From contig NZ_CP015994.1 in NCBI RefSeq assembly GCF_002214625.1, forward strand, positions 930,001 to 994,000: DNA of 64,000 nt, given 5' to 3'. Origin of the DNA: Anaplasma ovis str. Haibei. Lineage in GTDB: Bacteria; Pseudomonadota; Alphaproteobacteria; Rickettsiales; Anaplasmataceae. The notes under the pieces are model-generated. The model was not told the DNA's origin, searched no databases, and worked only from the letters and a program-made list of their open reading frames with translations. Position numbers and translations under genes: made by a program. Positions 1 through 9,972 of the stretch are shown piece after piece (position 1 is the stretch's first letter; every line of letters begins with the position of its first letter).

Positions 1-911
1 CTGCGCGCCTTGAGGTGGTGCGTGTTCCCATTATCAGAGAAGCTGTAGTCTCTTGCCTCCTCATCTATACTGTGGCCTTCAGTATGCCACGAGTGTTCTT
101 TCTTGCTCTCCTGCGCGTTTTGACCGTTCTGCTGGGAAGCACTATCAGTTGTGGTTGCGGTTGCTATGGTCCCTCTCTCGCCATCCGGGCCGCCAGGGTG
201 GATTACGTGCTTACTCACTTTCTTGATTATGGCGCCGTCCTTATGTTCCCAGCTCTCAACTATTGCCACAAACCCCGGACGCCAAAAACTCTGTTTAGAA
301 AATTCCAGCGGGACAAACCTGACACTTGTGGGTCGGTGGTGTCTGGGCAGCACATTGCAGAAGGGTCCCGCTGTTTGCGCAACGGCCTTGTCAAAACACC
401 CCAATTGCTGATAGCAGTTTTTGTCCCACTCCGTGGAATTCCAGGGCAGGTAGCATGACCTTGCCTTACATGCACAAATCTGTTCGGCCCCCTCGGTATC
501 ATGTGCGCTGTATACCATAACGAAGGACGGATACACGTGTCTGCAGTCACCCTCATACATGCGCACACAGGTGCCACAGGCCGGCCATGCCGCACAAACA
601 TTTATTCCCGAACCAGCAGGTACCGCACCACCCACGCTGCTACTAACCATGCCCACCGGAGTCATGCTCTGCTTTGTGAGCCAACACGCACCGCCAAGAG
701 GGCTGCTCCGCGCGCCACCCCTTGCATCTGGGCCTGGCATTCCCTCGGGTCCGGGACCTTGCTCTGGACCGGGTTGTGGGCCCGTAGGACTCGGGGGAGA
801 AGCTGCTGCAGGAGGGCTTTGCTGGGCTACACTTATACAAGGCACACCGGATAGGAGAAGTGCTATGGCTGCGGTAGCGAAAACTAGGCGCCACCTACCC
901 CAAAACAACAT
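1..911 (-). CDS. VirB6-family type IV secretion protein, N-terminal part (cut by window edge)
   Basis: The minus-strand frame is open from an ATG at 911 to base 1, about 303 codons, and runs off the window. It starts with a signal peptide (basic start, then hydrophobic stretch LVFATAAIALLLSG), followed by a Pro/Gly/Ala-rich linker. A Cys-rich domain around residues 125-245 contains ICACKA, CYQQLGCFDK, GPFCNVLP and VPLEFSKQSFWRPGF. The same landmarks occur in the 1862-residue protein encoded just upstream (ICACTK, PVFCNAF, LPMEFRRQSYFTPGL), so the two are paralogues. This pattern resembles the extracytoplasmic N-terminus of large rickettsial VirB6 proteins. The TrbL/VirB6 membrane core, if present, would lie beyond the window, so the VirB6 name rests on the N-terminus and on the neighbouring virB4 and virB2 genes. 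Confidence 0.7.
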   Translation of the reverse strand, partial: MLFWGRWRLVFATAAIALLLSGVPCISVAQQSPPAAASPPSPTGPQPGPEQGPGPEGMPGPDARGGARSSPLGGACWLTKQSMTPVGMVSSSVGGAVPAGSGINVCAAWPACGTCVRMYEGDCRHVYPSFVMVYSAHDTEGAEQICACKARSCYLPWNSTEWDKNCYQQLGCFDKAVAQTAGPFCNVLPRHHRPTSVRFVPLEFSKQSFWRPGFVAIVESWEHKDGAIIKKVSKHVIHPGGPDGERGTIATATTTDSASQQNGQNAQESKKEHSWHTEGHSIDEEARDYSFSDNGNTHHLKAR

Positions 912-1266
912 TAGTAACCCACCAGAACACGCGCCCCCGTACGGTAACTCAGCAACGCTAAAATTTGCTTAATTCCCTATACAACCGAGACGTGAAGTAA
1001 TGGCTACTTATTTAACCTAAGATTGAGTAAGATACAGGTACTACACAAACCCTGAACTGGAGTACCTGGGAAAAACACATCTTGTAGATCATTTGGAGAA
1101 TGTACTTAGACTAATCTGTACAACAGGTGTTGTTGTAAGTTGGATAATCACAGGCTGCTGCACCTTTATTCCTTGTGGTGGATCTAAGAAATTTATGGTT
1201 GCCAAGGCATCACTCATTCCCTATTAGTGCTACTATTTGTTTGTGTAACCTGCTTTGAAGTATGGC
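912..1266. other. Intergenic region between two virB6-like genes
   Basis: No gene is seen in these 355 bases. The stretch is AT-richer than its surroundings. The 10-mer CAACCGAGAC at 982-991 recurs at 6901-6910, also 50-70 bases upstream of a virB6-like start. AT-rich sequence with a similar GATTGAG/GATTAAGATC motif follows in both places. This suggests duplication of gene plus upstream region, or a shared control element. Confidence 0.4.
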
Positions 1267-4200
1267 TTATGATACTACCCTTACCTTGCCCTTCAGCAAC
1301 TCTCTAACAGTGTGATAAAAGTTAACCATCGGAATGTAGGGTACACCCATCCCCGCAAACTTCATCGCACGTGTAAGCGAAGAGTGATCATAGATGACCA
1401 GCTCATCCAACATGGGATGCGATACATCATCTACCGGAGGATGAAGCTGTGCTTCTAGGTATAACTCTTCGATTGTCTTCTTCTGACGTTTGACAAACTC
1501 CGATATGTGCACACCCTTCGGACCTTTTAGCAACTCGTAAATTTGGCTCCGCATGTTAAACGGTAGCATCATATTTTCGATTAGCAGGAGTCCTTTAAAA
1601 TAGAGACTCCCGTACAAAGTTAGCAAGTCTAGAGATTTAGAGTCTTGAGTAAACTTCTCTATGTGAGACTCAATTCCACCTATCCACGCGTCAGCCTCAG
1701 CTTGCGTAGCGAATGTTCGGATGTCTCCCTTTAGTACAGGAAGAAGATGGTCTAACAGAAATGAAAGCACCGACGTTCCCAGCGCAGCCCTTGCAAACCC
1801 TAAATCCCTCATTGCATAGAAGACCAGGCTTGCTCCGTCTTCATGAAGATACCCAGCATGCAACGCAATATCATACATGACCTCATGAGCTTCCACCGCT
1901 GCCTCATACTCTTCATCCGACATGCTCGAACCGGCGCTATCCCAATGCGACAAGTCAAGCCTTGCAGCAATCACATTGTACACCTGATCGTAGAGAGACA
2001 GACCAAGAGGCCCAAAATATTTGTACTTGTCGCAATCTTCCGCTTCCGCATCTGCGCGTTCTTTGTATACTTTTTTATGCTCTGCACTGCTATCAAACGC
2101 CCGGTTCAGCACCTCCACGGTGTCATGCACGTATCTTTCCCATGAGCTCTGAAAAGCGCTTACATTGTCCCATTTACTAAGTAGTGTAACTAAATCTTTC
2201 ACGACATTGCGGAACTCTTGATTGGCAACCTTCAGAAAGGCAGGGTGAGACATCATGCGAACACCGCAACATGTGCCCTTAGATTTAAACTGAGACTCAT
2301 GCTCCGGACATGGTGCATCTGCGGGAGACATCTCCTGCAGTTTGTTTAACACCTTTACAAATTCCTGATCGTTCACATTACTGTAACTCCCCTGGCCGAT
2401 CAAATCAGACACGGCCCCTTCTACAACCTTACGAATACCTTCATCGTATGGTGTGTGCTCACCGTGAACTCTAAGACATTTTGATAAATAATCATACGTA
2501 TACACGTTCAGCATGTGTTTGGTAAAGGCGTGCGAACTATCAAAATTTGGCACGTTCTTCCTGGCGATTGCAATGCCTTCCATAGCGAGCAAAATATTGT
2601 TCAACCCCAGAGCAAGACACCGTGATTTCCCAGCAGCATACTTGGCAAAAGTATCAGAAAGTATTCTCTTTGTTGCGTCTAGGTTCTCATATCTCCCCCA
2701 AATTTTGGCACGCTTTAGCATCGCTTCAAATGTGCTTCGGAACATCTTGTATTCCGCCTCAGTGCTCTTTGCGTTGTGTTTGACAAAACTCGCGTCCAAT
2801 ACATCTTTGAAGGCCTCAAATGCCTTCTGCCTTACGTAATAATCAACGTAACTGCGGTTCCTCAAAGCACTTTTCAGAGACTTATGCCTCTCCTCTTTCG
2901 AAAACGCAGCTGCAATTTCGTTTGTGAACAAGTCTGATGTAGGAATGCGCCTCAGCATTTGGTCCCAGCTTGAACGAAAACTCCTGAGTTTGCGCAAGTC
3001 AGGGGCTCTTCTTAACTGAGCAAAATACGTTACGTATTTTAGTAGCGAGAAAAGGTGTTGGCTGGCTCCAACCTTGCGCACAATGTGCGGCTCTTTGAGA
3101 AACAAACTAAAAATCAGCTCTGCATCGCGTATGCCGTACTCTCGCGCAATTGCACGGAGCGCATTTAGTACTCCGCGTGCATCCATTCTGGTATCAATTG
3201 GGTCTACATGTGCTTCCAATATCACCCAACGCTTGCGCCGTCTACCATTTTCAACAACCCAATTCTCGCTATCTATGGCCTTGCTTCGTACTAGGTCTCT
3301 AAAATTGGTAATAAGCTCAGACTTTGCATCCTCATCATACACTCGCTTGGAACGGGTCGCGTCGTAACGCACACTCTCATACGCCTTGGCTATTTCACTT
3401 TTTTTATTCAGGACTTTCACCACGGGAGCTATGGCGCTTTCTACCCAAACTTCAGCCTCCTTCATATTGGCAAACACTTTGTCTTCAGCGTCAATAACAG
3501 CAGCCACAGCTTCCAAACTAGCAGTAAAATCCTTATGCTCAGATATAGATTTGGGAAAGCTGCCACTCGCAATTCTTCTGAAGACACCCCGACTTTTTAC
3601 GCCATGTTCCTCTGCATATGTTTTTAGCCGCCCTAGAAGTTTTGTAACCTTATCTGAGAGGGTAGAAGTGGTCTTGCCCGCCAGTTCCTTAAAGCCCTCA
3701 ATTAGAGAATCCACAATATTTGTTTGTGAACTTCCTCCTAACTTGCTGACGATTTTCCCATATGCCTTGGTCACTTCAGCGTCATCTTTCAACACCTTCT
3801 TGAGTGATGCGACCATTCCTTCAACCCAAGAATCCACTTCCTGCTCATTTGTAAATACCAGACCCTGCTTATTCCCGACCTCCTTCACGGTGCTTTCAAG
3901 CCACTCAACAAACTCAGGAGACTTCGCCACATCTTCGGCGAATTCTTTGCTTTCCAAAGCAGCAAGAATATAATCGGATTTCAGGTTTTGGCCCCCTGCG
4001 TAGCCTTTAAGGCGCTTGAGCATTTCAAGCACTTCATCACTGTCAGCGATGACGGCAACCTTGCTGCTTATCAGTTCCTCAAAGCCTCGTGCAAACTCCT
4101 TCTTGCCCCCCACACTTGTTTTTTGAAGTGCCTTTTGTGCCTTAACATATGCATTAACAACTCTATTGTCGCTGTCCAAAATGGAGCTTAGGGGAGCCAG

Positions 4201-6855
4201 GGTTTGGTCAATCCAAGTTTTCGCCTCCTTCTTGTTCTTTTTTGTCACATCATTGTCTTTTACCACTGCAGCCAGAGCATCCATAGCTTGGGAAAATTTT
4301 GGTAGCCCTGTAATGCCGCGACAGAAAGGCATGCTAGCAACGTCAGCAAAAAAATCGTTGGTTTCCTTGTTTAATTTGCGATCCACAGCATGTTTTTTGA
4401 ATAGATTCAGAAATTCGAGTACACCTTTGTCACAAAAACTCCCTTCCCATTCTTTCACCTGACCCGGATTGCCAGACCATTTTTCGCAGGTGAGTTTGAC
4501 CATACCGTGCGCCCCACTCTGCACGGCTTTAACATCCGCTCTGGCACACCCACCGGCACCCGTATACTTACTGGGTGCAAGCACCTCTATTGCAGCTTGC
4601 TTGCCACCGGGAGATGAGCTGCCTACACATCCTACATCGTGTATGCTGGCCCGCCCCTCAGCGAAGTCGATATTCTGATATGGAACAAAAACTTCATCAT
4701 TTTTGACCTTTGTGCGCCCTTCAGCAACTCTGTAGTGCACGAGTTTTTCGTACCCACCAGACAACGAGGTGCCCTTGCTGGGTTGCCCTCCACCGCTTGC
4801 CGTTAGTTTCACACTACACGTATCTCCACCTACATCATCACACAACAAAGCAACGGTATTCCCGCCCGGGCTCCGGGTGTTACTGGAACCTTTGTTATCA
4901 AGTGAGGCAACGCCCCCATGGCCAATACTGGTTATCAAGTATTTATGCTCTTCTGGATTAACCTTGAGAATTCCCATCACGTACTCGCCAGGTCTGCCAA
5001 CCTTAGCACCATTTTGCAATGACCCGGACTCCCCGCCTCCCCACATTTCTATCTTAATAAAATCGCATTTGGTGTTATCACGACTTATCTCAAGCAGGTG
5101 CTTGTTACTTTCCTCGTCACTCAATCCAGCGGCTAAAGAAGAGGCCCCTGAGTAGTATTTATACTCATGTACAGGAAAGTTATTTACACACAAACCCTGC
5201 ATGTGTGGATTGAGGGGTGTCACTGCGCTTGTGCTTAGCTCTTCAGACTCCTGTAAAAAGAAGGGCTGATGGTCATCTTCGCTTACGTACCTGGTTTTAC
5301 AATGCCCACCTATTACTCCATCCCTGCTGGCACTGCTGCACATGGCTGGCGTGTCATGCGCAAATACTCTGTCATTGTCATAAAAATAAAGCATGTTGTC
5401 CTTGCACAGTACATCACCACTGGAACTACTTCCCTCAGGCGGTATCATGCGGAAAAAACGTCCCCGGCCCCTCATGCGATCAATGTCTTCCTGGCGCATT
5501 GTGGCAAGATCAAGCGATGCACTGTCAGCACACAGTAGGTTTCTCTTTGCTTTGGTATCTCGGCTGCGGCCTACAAGAACCTTAGGTAATTCACGAATCC
5601 AGTAGTATCTGCCATCTCTTTTGACGTAAAACTTTTTGGGGGAAAACTGCAAGTCCATCAGGCACGTTACATTGCCGCTAGGATCTTCATCATAAACCTG
5701 TCGGGGTTGCTTGCAGTCTTTGAGTTCAACACCGGGTTCATCACAAACGTATCTTAACGCAAAGTCGTAGCGGCCTATGTCAAACTTTGGCCTCGCTACG
5801 GCAAACCCTATCGTACTATCCCTGTCGCCCGGACCCATGGTCACATCGCAGTAGTCTGTGTCTTGACCATTCGCGCCTTTGCACGGGTTAAATTTTATCT
5901 GAACCTTGTCTCCAGGAATAGCGGTTATGGAAGGTCGTTGCAAGCTCGGCGCTGGAACGCAATCGACCACCTTGCCTGAATTGCTCGTGCGTTCTATGCA
6001 GATTTCCTCCCCGTTTCTGCTTAGCAAATATCCGAACGAGGATACATCTTCTCCTGAGTGCGGACTTTCAGCGGGGAATGAACAGCCACCAAGCTCGCCG
6101 AATGCTTTGCTGATCTCCCCCTTGCAGTCAATACTTTTCACTTTACTTGAACGTGTAGGTACATGCTTTCTACTGGCTCCAAGATACAGATCCTGCGCCT
6201 TGCTTGCCCCTCTATCTTCAGTAATAACACGGAGCCCGGGTGTAAAGTAGGACTGCCTACGGAACTCCATGGGCAAAACCTGAATGCGTGACTCTTTAGC
6301 AAACGCATTGCAAAACACAGGCAAGTCCGGGGTAATCGCAATTATGCTAACACAACCTTTCCAGGTGTTCATATATTCGCACCTATCGCGCACCCTGTCG
6401 TCTAGTGAGAGGTCCTCAAAATTTGTTAACTCGTCTTCCTGCTCCGTCCTTTTAATTTCCAGTTCCCGCGCCAAACCACTATCCAAAATGCTGGTCCACT
6501 TGGTACACGCACATATTTGCAGCTCATTATTCTCGTTGCGTTGCACGTATCCAACAACATATCCGAGCCGCCTGCGCATGTATTCCCATCTCTCCACCCG
6601 CACAACCTCGTAGTCTCCGTAGTGCGCAATACCGGGCGGCAGGAATATAACTGCAATCTCGGGTATGGCAAAAACACCTTCTGCGTCCCCATTGCGTGGA
6701 GCCTCAACAAACAAATCAGGTATAACGCCCCCTGCAGAATTACACATACGTGGGGCACAAAACGCCACAATCGCACAGAACATGTACATCAAGCGCGCTG
6801 CGAAAACCAGCAGTGAACGTCTTCTGGCACGCTTTCCTGAATTACACGTAACCAT
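1267..6855 (-). CDS. Very large VirB6-like exported protein with helical repeats
   Basis: Encodes 1862 residues. A basic start and hydrophobic segment (about residues 14-35) form a likely signal peptide. Residues ~110-215 carry the Cys-containing motif set ICACTK, PDLPVFCNAF and LPMEFRRQSYFTPGL shared with the VirB6-type protein encoded downstream. Residues ~600-760 form a Gly-rich region (IEMWGGGESG, GHGGVAS, TASGGGQPSKG) like the glycine-rich domain of rickettsial VirB6 proteins. From ~870 on the chain is charged and helical, with degenerate repeats, e.g. EAKTWIDQTLAPLSSIL, EVDSWVEGMVASLKKVL and EAEVWVESAIAPVVKVL. I see no multi-helix TrbL membrane core, which is odd for a VirB6. It probably acts outside the inner membrane as an accessory of the secretion system. 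The N-terminal relationship is fairly secure; the function is inferred. Confidence 0.72.
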   Translation of the reverse strand: MVTCNSGKRARRRSLLVFAARLMYMFCAIVAFCAPRMCNSAGGVIPDLFVEAPRNGDAEGVFAIPEIAVIFLPPGIAHYGDYEVVRVERWEYMRRRLGYVVGYVQRNENNELQICACTKWTSILDSGLARELEIKRTEQEDELTNFEDLSLDDRVRDRCEYMNTWKGCVSIIAITPDLPVFCNAFAKESRIQVLPMEFRRQSYFTPGLRVITEDRGASKAQDLYLGASRKHVPTRSSKVKSIDCKGEISKAFGELGGCSFPAESPHSGEDVSSFGYLLSRNGEEICIERTSNSGKVVDCVPAPSLQRPSITAIPGDKVQIKFNPCKGANGQDTDYCDVTMGPGDRDSTIGFAVARPKFDIGRYDFALRYVCDEPGVELKDCKQPRQVYDEDPSGNVTCLMDLQFSPKKFYVKRDGRYYWIRELPKVLVGRSRDTKAKRNLLCADSASLDLATMRQEDIDRMRGRGRFFRMIPPEGSSSSGDVLCKDNMLYFYDNDRVFAHDTPAMCSSASRDGVIGGHCKTRYVSEDDHQPFFLQESEELSTSAVTPLNPHMQGLCVNNFPVHEYKYYSGASSLAAGLSDEESNKHLLEISRDNTKCDFIKIEMWGGGESGSLQNGAKVGRPGEYVMGILKVNPEEHKYLITSIGHGGVASLDNKGSSNTRSPGGNTVALLCDDVGGDTCSVKLTASGGGQPSKGTSLSGGYEKLVHYRVAEGRTKVKNDEVFVPYQNIDFAEGRASIHDVGCVGSSSPGGKQAAIEVLAPSKYTGAGGCARADVKAVQSGAHGMVKLTCEKWSGNPGQVKEWEGSFCDKGVLEFLNLFKKHAVDRKLNKETNDFFADVASMPFCRGITGLPKFSQAMDALAAVVKDNDVTKKNKKEAKTWIDQTLAPLSSILDSDNRVVNAYVKAQKALQKTSVGGKKEFARGFEELISSKVAVIADSDEVLEMLKRLKGYAGGQNLKSDYILAALESKEFAEDVAKSPEFVEWLESTVKEVGNKQGLVFTNEQEVDSWVEGMVASLKKVLKDDAEVTKAYGKIVSKLGGSSQTNIVDSLIEGFKELAGKTTSTLSDKVTKLLGRLKTYAEEHGVKSRGVFRRIASGSFPKSISEHKDFTASLEAVAAVIDAEDKVFANMKEAEVWVESAIAPVVKVLNKKSEIAKAYESVRYDATRSKRVYDEDAKSELITNFRDLVRSKAIDSENWVVENGRRRKRWVILEAHVDPIDTRMDARGVLNALRAIAREYGIRDAELIFSLFLKEPHIVRKVGASQHLFSLLKYVTYFAQLRRAPDLRKLRSFRSSWDQMLRRIPTSDLFTNEIAAAFSKEERHKSLKSALRNRSYVDYYVRQKAFEAFKDVLDASFVKHNAKSTEAEYKMFRSTFEAMLKRAKIWGRYENLDATKRILSDTFAKYAAGKSRCLALGLNNILLAMEGIAIARKNVPNFDSSHAFTKHMLNVYTYDYLSKCLRVHGEHTPYDEGIRKVVEGAVSDLIGQGSYSNVNDQEFVKVLNKLQEMSPADAPCPEHESQFKSKGTCCGVRMMSHPAFLKVANQEFRNVVKDLVTLLSKWDNVSAFQSSWERYVHDTVEVLNRAFDSSAEHKKVYKERADAEAEDCDKYKYFGPLGLSLYDQVYNVIAARLDLSHWDSAGSSMSDEEYEAAVEAHEVMYDIALHAGYLHEDGASLVFYAMRDLGFARAALGTSVLSFLLDHLLPVLKGDIRTFATQAEADAWIGGIESHIEKFTQDSKSLDLLTLYGSLYFKGLLLIENMMLPFNMRSQIYELLKGPKGVHISEFVKRQKKTIEELYLEAQLHPPVDDVSHPMLDELVIYDHSSLTRAMKFAGMGVPYIPMVNFYHTVRELLKGKVRVVS

Positions 6856-7413
6856 ACAGTTGAAAATATCTATGCACCCTTTTGTTTAGTATGTTTCAGT
6901 CAACCGAGACTAGTTCACATGAATAGCTTTAAATAAAGATTAAGATCAACTAAAAATGGCTATTTGTATCCTAATATTACACATCCTTCCCAGAAAGATA
7001 TACTGGTATCTTGGTTATATCCAATGAGATCTTCCTATGACACGGAAATACATTCTGCAGATCGTATTCTCCGGGCATGGATAGCACACATTTTGCTGCA
7101 TTCTTGGCAACACAAATTGGAAGCCTGATCACTAGATAATTGCACTACTGCGTAGCCGGAAATCGGCCTACAGCGCGCATTAGCTTTAGATATGTTGTGC
7201 TGCGCAATACGCGCGTTACTTGGACACCGCTGGGCACTTGATATTACAGCAAACTGGCCTCAGAAGACGTGCGCGGCACCATAGGCGGCATTATCGCTGT
7301 ACTGCTGCGCTGAGGGGCAGAGCCACCGCCGCATTGCGGACGGTTCACTCACCTTTGATGTAAGAACACTGACACTTGTCGGATTTCTCAGACCTCCATC
7401 ACAGAAGCGTGGG
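6856..7413. other. Intergenic region between virB4 and the virB6-like gene
   Basis: These 558 bases hold no convincing gene; the only open frames are under 75 codons and overlap on opposite strands. CAACCGAGAC at 6901-6910 is shared with the region upstream of the next virB6-like gene. The gap may mean the large gene has its own promoter, but I could not place one with confidence. Confidence 0.4.
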
Positions 7414-9840
7414 CTACTGCGCGGACTTGTCGCACTTTGCATGAAATGCAGGTAGCCAATCCTTACCCTTCTCTGCGATCGCTTCGTACATGAGTTTTAT
7501 TGTAGTTCTATTCGCAGATAGCACCCTCGCCTCCTTGTCTTTCAGCTTCAGCGCCAAGACTACCGACGAACTGCCTTGTTTGATGAAGAAATGCCCCTCA
7601 TGATGGGGAATCTGCAACATGACATCTACTTCTTCTTTAGAGAGGCCAAACATCCTGACCTGCTGCTGACTACCTATAATGACGTTAGGCATGAAAATTC
7701 GTGTTTCGACGTGTTTACTTACATATCTGATAAGCTTGCTCGCGGAGATAGCACGAATGTTTTCTGCCGCAAACACCACCACAACATTTCGTGCGGTGAG
7801 CCTCTCCATCCACGCATCAAACTCGCTCTCATCCGGGAACACCACGTCCATGACCCAGGCCTCATACATTACAAGAATGGTCGGCTCTCCGTTAAAGCGG
7901 CTTTCGAGTGAACGCAGAAGGAAATACAATATTGCACCTACGCACTCCTGCTTACCAGCAAGCATACCAACATTAATTGCCAAAAACTCCCCATCCAACG
8001 CTATTTCCGTTGTGCCTGATATCAGGTGCGCAAACGCTCCCTTGGGCCCCCAAGCACGTGCCGCTCCCCCCAACGTTTCTATGCATTCCTGCACTTTATC
8101 TGGCGTACGAGACTCCAGAGGAATAGAGAACACCCTATCAACAACCTCTCTTGCAGCAAGTTTGATTTCTTCGCTGGGCGGCTCAAGCGGGCTGGCCATT
8201 CTTTCTACAACCCCAACAGCTATCTCGCGATTAACTTGGGTATCGTGCACGTTGAACGGATTGAAGAACTGGGTTACTTTGTCTTGCCTATCATCTATCC
8301 TATAGTATCGCCCGTTAATTGCGGTAGCGAAAATAATGGATTTTCCGCTATAGTCGAACACCACAGACTTTGCCCGTAACCTTCTGGATTCTGAAATTAT
8401 GAAATTTATTAGTAGAGTCATGTGTGAATCCTGCGGGCCAAGGCAGAGCGTGTGCCCCTTATCTCCTGCGTGAAAACTAAAGAAATATGGCAGGTCTTGG
8501 TTGGAAAAAAACAGCGTAATGGCCTCGCGCCATCTCCCTCCCTTGAGCGCACCGGAAGGAAAGTGGTGCGTCATAGCAAAAGTGCACGCGGCTTTCACCA
8601 TTGCAAACCGCATCCCAAGAACGTAGCGGAAACTACCTGGCATGTTGGCCCAGAAGTCATCTTCCAGGGCTAAGTCAACCCTTACCACAATTGCACCCAG
8701 CGCTGAAAATGCGGCAACCATTTTCTTTATGTCTCTCTTGAGAGACGGGACGCTGTTTGCGATGATCATGCAGCTCACTTTCCGCTTACAACAGTCACCA
8801 ATTGTGCTTTCATCTGCAGACATAACCTCTTCCAAGCGGGCAATCTTCGCCAGTTCTGCATCCCCACTTATCTCCAACAGTTCAGCTTGTCTCCTGTATG
8901 CATTCTTGACCTGCACACTCGGCACGAACTGTATCACCTCTGTTATGACGAACTCACACTCTTGCTGTAAACACATGTCAACCGCATCCAGAGATTCGCC
9001 ATAATATTCCTTGACGCCAAGGATTGCCCCGTATCTTGAGCCCCCCTCATCCGACACTTTTAACGTGTTAAACCCAACAGTCAGACCGCATCCCGCGGCA
9101 ATGGTATGGGCGCTGTCACGGGATTCTAAAAATCGTTTACCACGTTTCAAGGTAACTAAATAGCCCAGAAACTCTAGCAATTCAGACCGCCATCTTCCAT
9201 CCTCACAGCGGATCACTCCAAGCCTTCTAGCAGAAAAACATTGAAGTTCCGCCACCATGGCGGAAGTCACACTGGATAACTGTTGCACTTTAGAGGCCAA
9301 AAAGCTCTTATGTCTTTTTTTGACTCTGCCGAACGTCAGCGCACTGATCATGCCATCCAGCTTCTCGCGCAGGGGCTGAGTTACCACGGCAATGTACACT
9401 TCATTCGCGTAGGTGCGCCTCGAGCTTATGGAAGCCCCGTATACGGAGTGCAAAGAATCGGAAAAGTCCTGTGTCTCGTGCCAATCAAGTTTAAATTTGC
9501 ACTCCTCCCTAACGGTGTACAGCCAAAACGCAATTCCCGGATCTCGCACGTTCGATATCGCAGTCCTTATAGCATCTCTGAGAGACCCTAAACCCGAGTT
9601 GTCGGCATAGTCTTCTATTCGTATTATTTGTACCAGGCCCCCACTTTTGTTCAGTAGCGTATCTTCGTTGTAGTGGCAGGCTGGCGCTATGAACTCCACG
9701 TAGGAATCCGCCCCACCCGTACGGGAGGAGTGATGCACCTCCTCAACCGCAGCGCGGCTCTTCTCTTCAGAACCTTCGTCTTCACCGCCCTTTTTCAGGC
9801 GAAACTTGCGCACAAAACTATCTATGAAAGACACCGGCAA
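7414..9840 (-). CDS. virB4: VirB4-like protein with degenerate ATPase motifs (second VirB4 type)
   Basis: 808 residues, the usual VirB4 length. VirB4 normally powers pilus assembly and substrate export at the inner membrane. Here the Walker A site, about residues 467-474, reads GPQDSHMT instead of the GPTGSGKT type, so the catalytic lysine is missing. The Walker B region near residue 658 reads ILVMYEAW instead of the usual ILDEAW type, and the later RNVVVVFAAE motif departs from the usual VFATQ. The overall VirB4 framework (FDYSG, NGRYYRI, FNPFNV) remains. Rickettsiales are known to carry two VirB4 genes, one divergent, and this fits the divergent one. It lies downstream of three virB2 genes on the same strand. 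The start is TTG at 9840; a GTG two codons later is also possible. ATP hydrolysis seems unlikely from the motifs. Confidence 0.85.
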   Translation of the reverse strand: MPVSFIDSFVRKFRLKKGGEDEGSEEKSRAAVEEVHHSSRTGGADSYVEFIAPACHYNEDTLLNKSGGLVQIIRIEDYADNSGLGSLRDAIRTAISNVRDPGIAFWLYTVREECKFKLDWHETQDFSDSLHSVYGASISSRRTYANEVYIAVVTQPLREKLDGMISALTFGRVKKRHKSFLASKVQQLSSVTSAMVAELQCFSARRLGVIRCEDGRWRSELLEFLGYLVTLKRGKRFLESRDSAHTIAAGCGLTVGFNTLKVSDEGGSRYGAILGVKEYYGESLDAVDMCLQQECEFVITEVIQFVPSVQVKNAYRRQAELLEISGDAELAKIARLEEVMSADESTIGDCCKRKVSCMIIANSVPSLKRDIKKMVAAFSALGAIVVRVDLALEDDFWANMPGSFRYVLGMRFAMVKAACTFAMTHHFPSGALKGGRWREAITLFFSNQDLPYFFSFHAGDKGHTLCLGPQDSHMTLLINFIISESRRLRAKSVVFDYSGKSIIFATAINGRYYRIDDRQDKVTQFFNPFNVHDTQVNREIAVGVVERMASPLEPPSEEIKLAAREVVDRVFSIPLESRTPDKVQECIETLGGAARAWGPKGAFAHLISGTTEIALDGEFLAINVGMLAGKQECVGAILYFLLRSLESRFNGEPTILVMYEAWVMDVVFPDESEFDAWMERLTARNVVVVFAAENIRAISASKLIRYVSKHVETRIFMPNVIIGSQQQVRMFGLSKEEVDVMLQIPHHEGHFFIKQGSSSVVLALKLKDKEARVLSANRTTIKLMYEAIAEKGKDWLPAFHAKCDKSAQ

Positions 9841-9972
9841 ATACCCATAACCCTCTCACGCCACCAAGCATAATTCAGAGTACTACTACATTCATATGCT
9901 TAACATTCCGTGAACCAAAAATAGGCAAACCCGGCCGGCGTTCAGCAAGCCCGAACGTCCACAGATGGGCCG

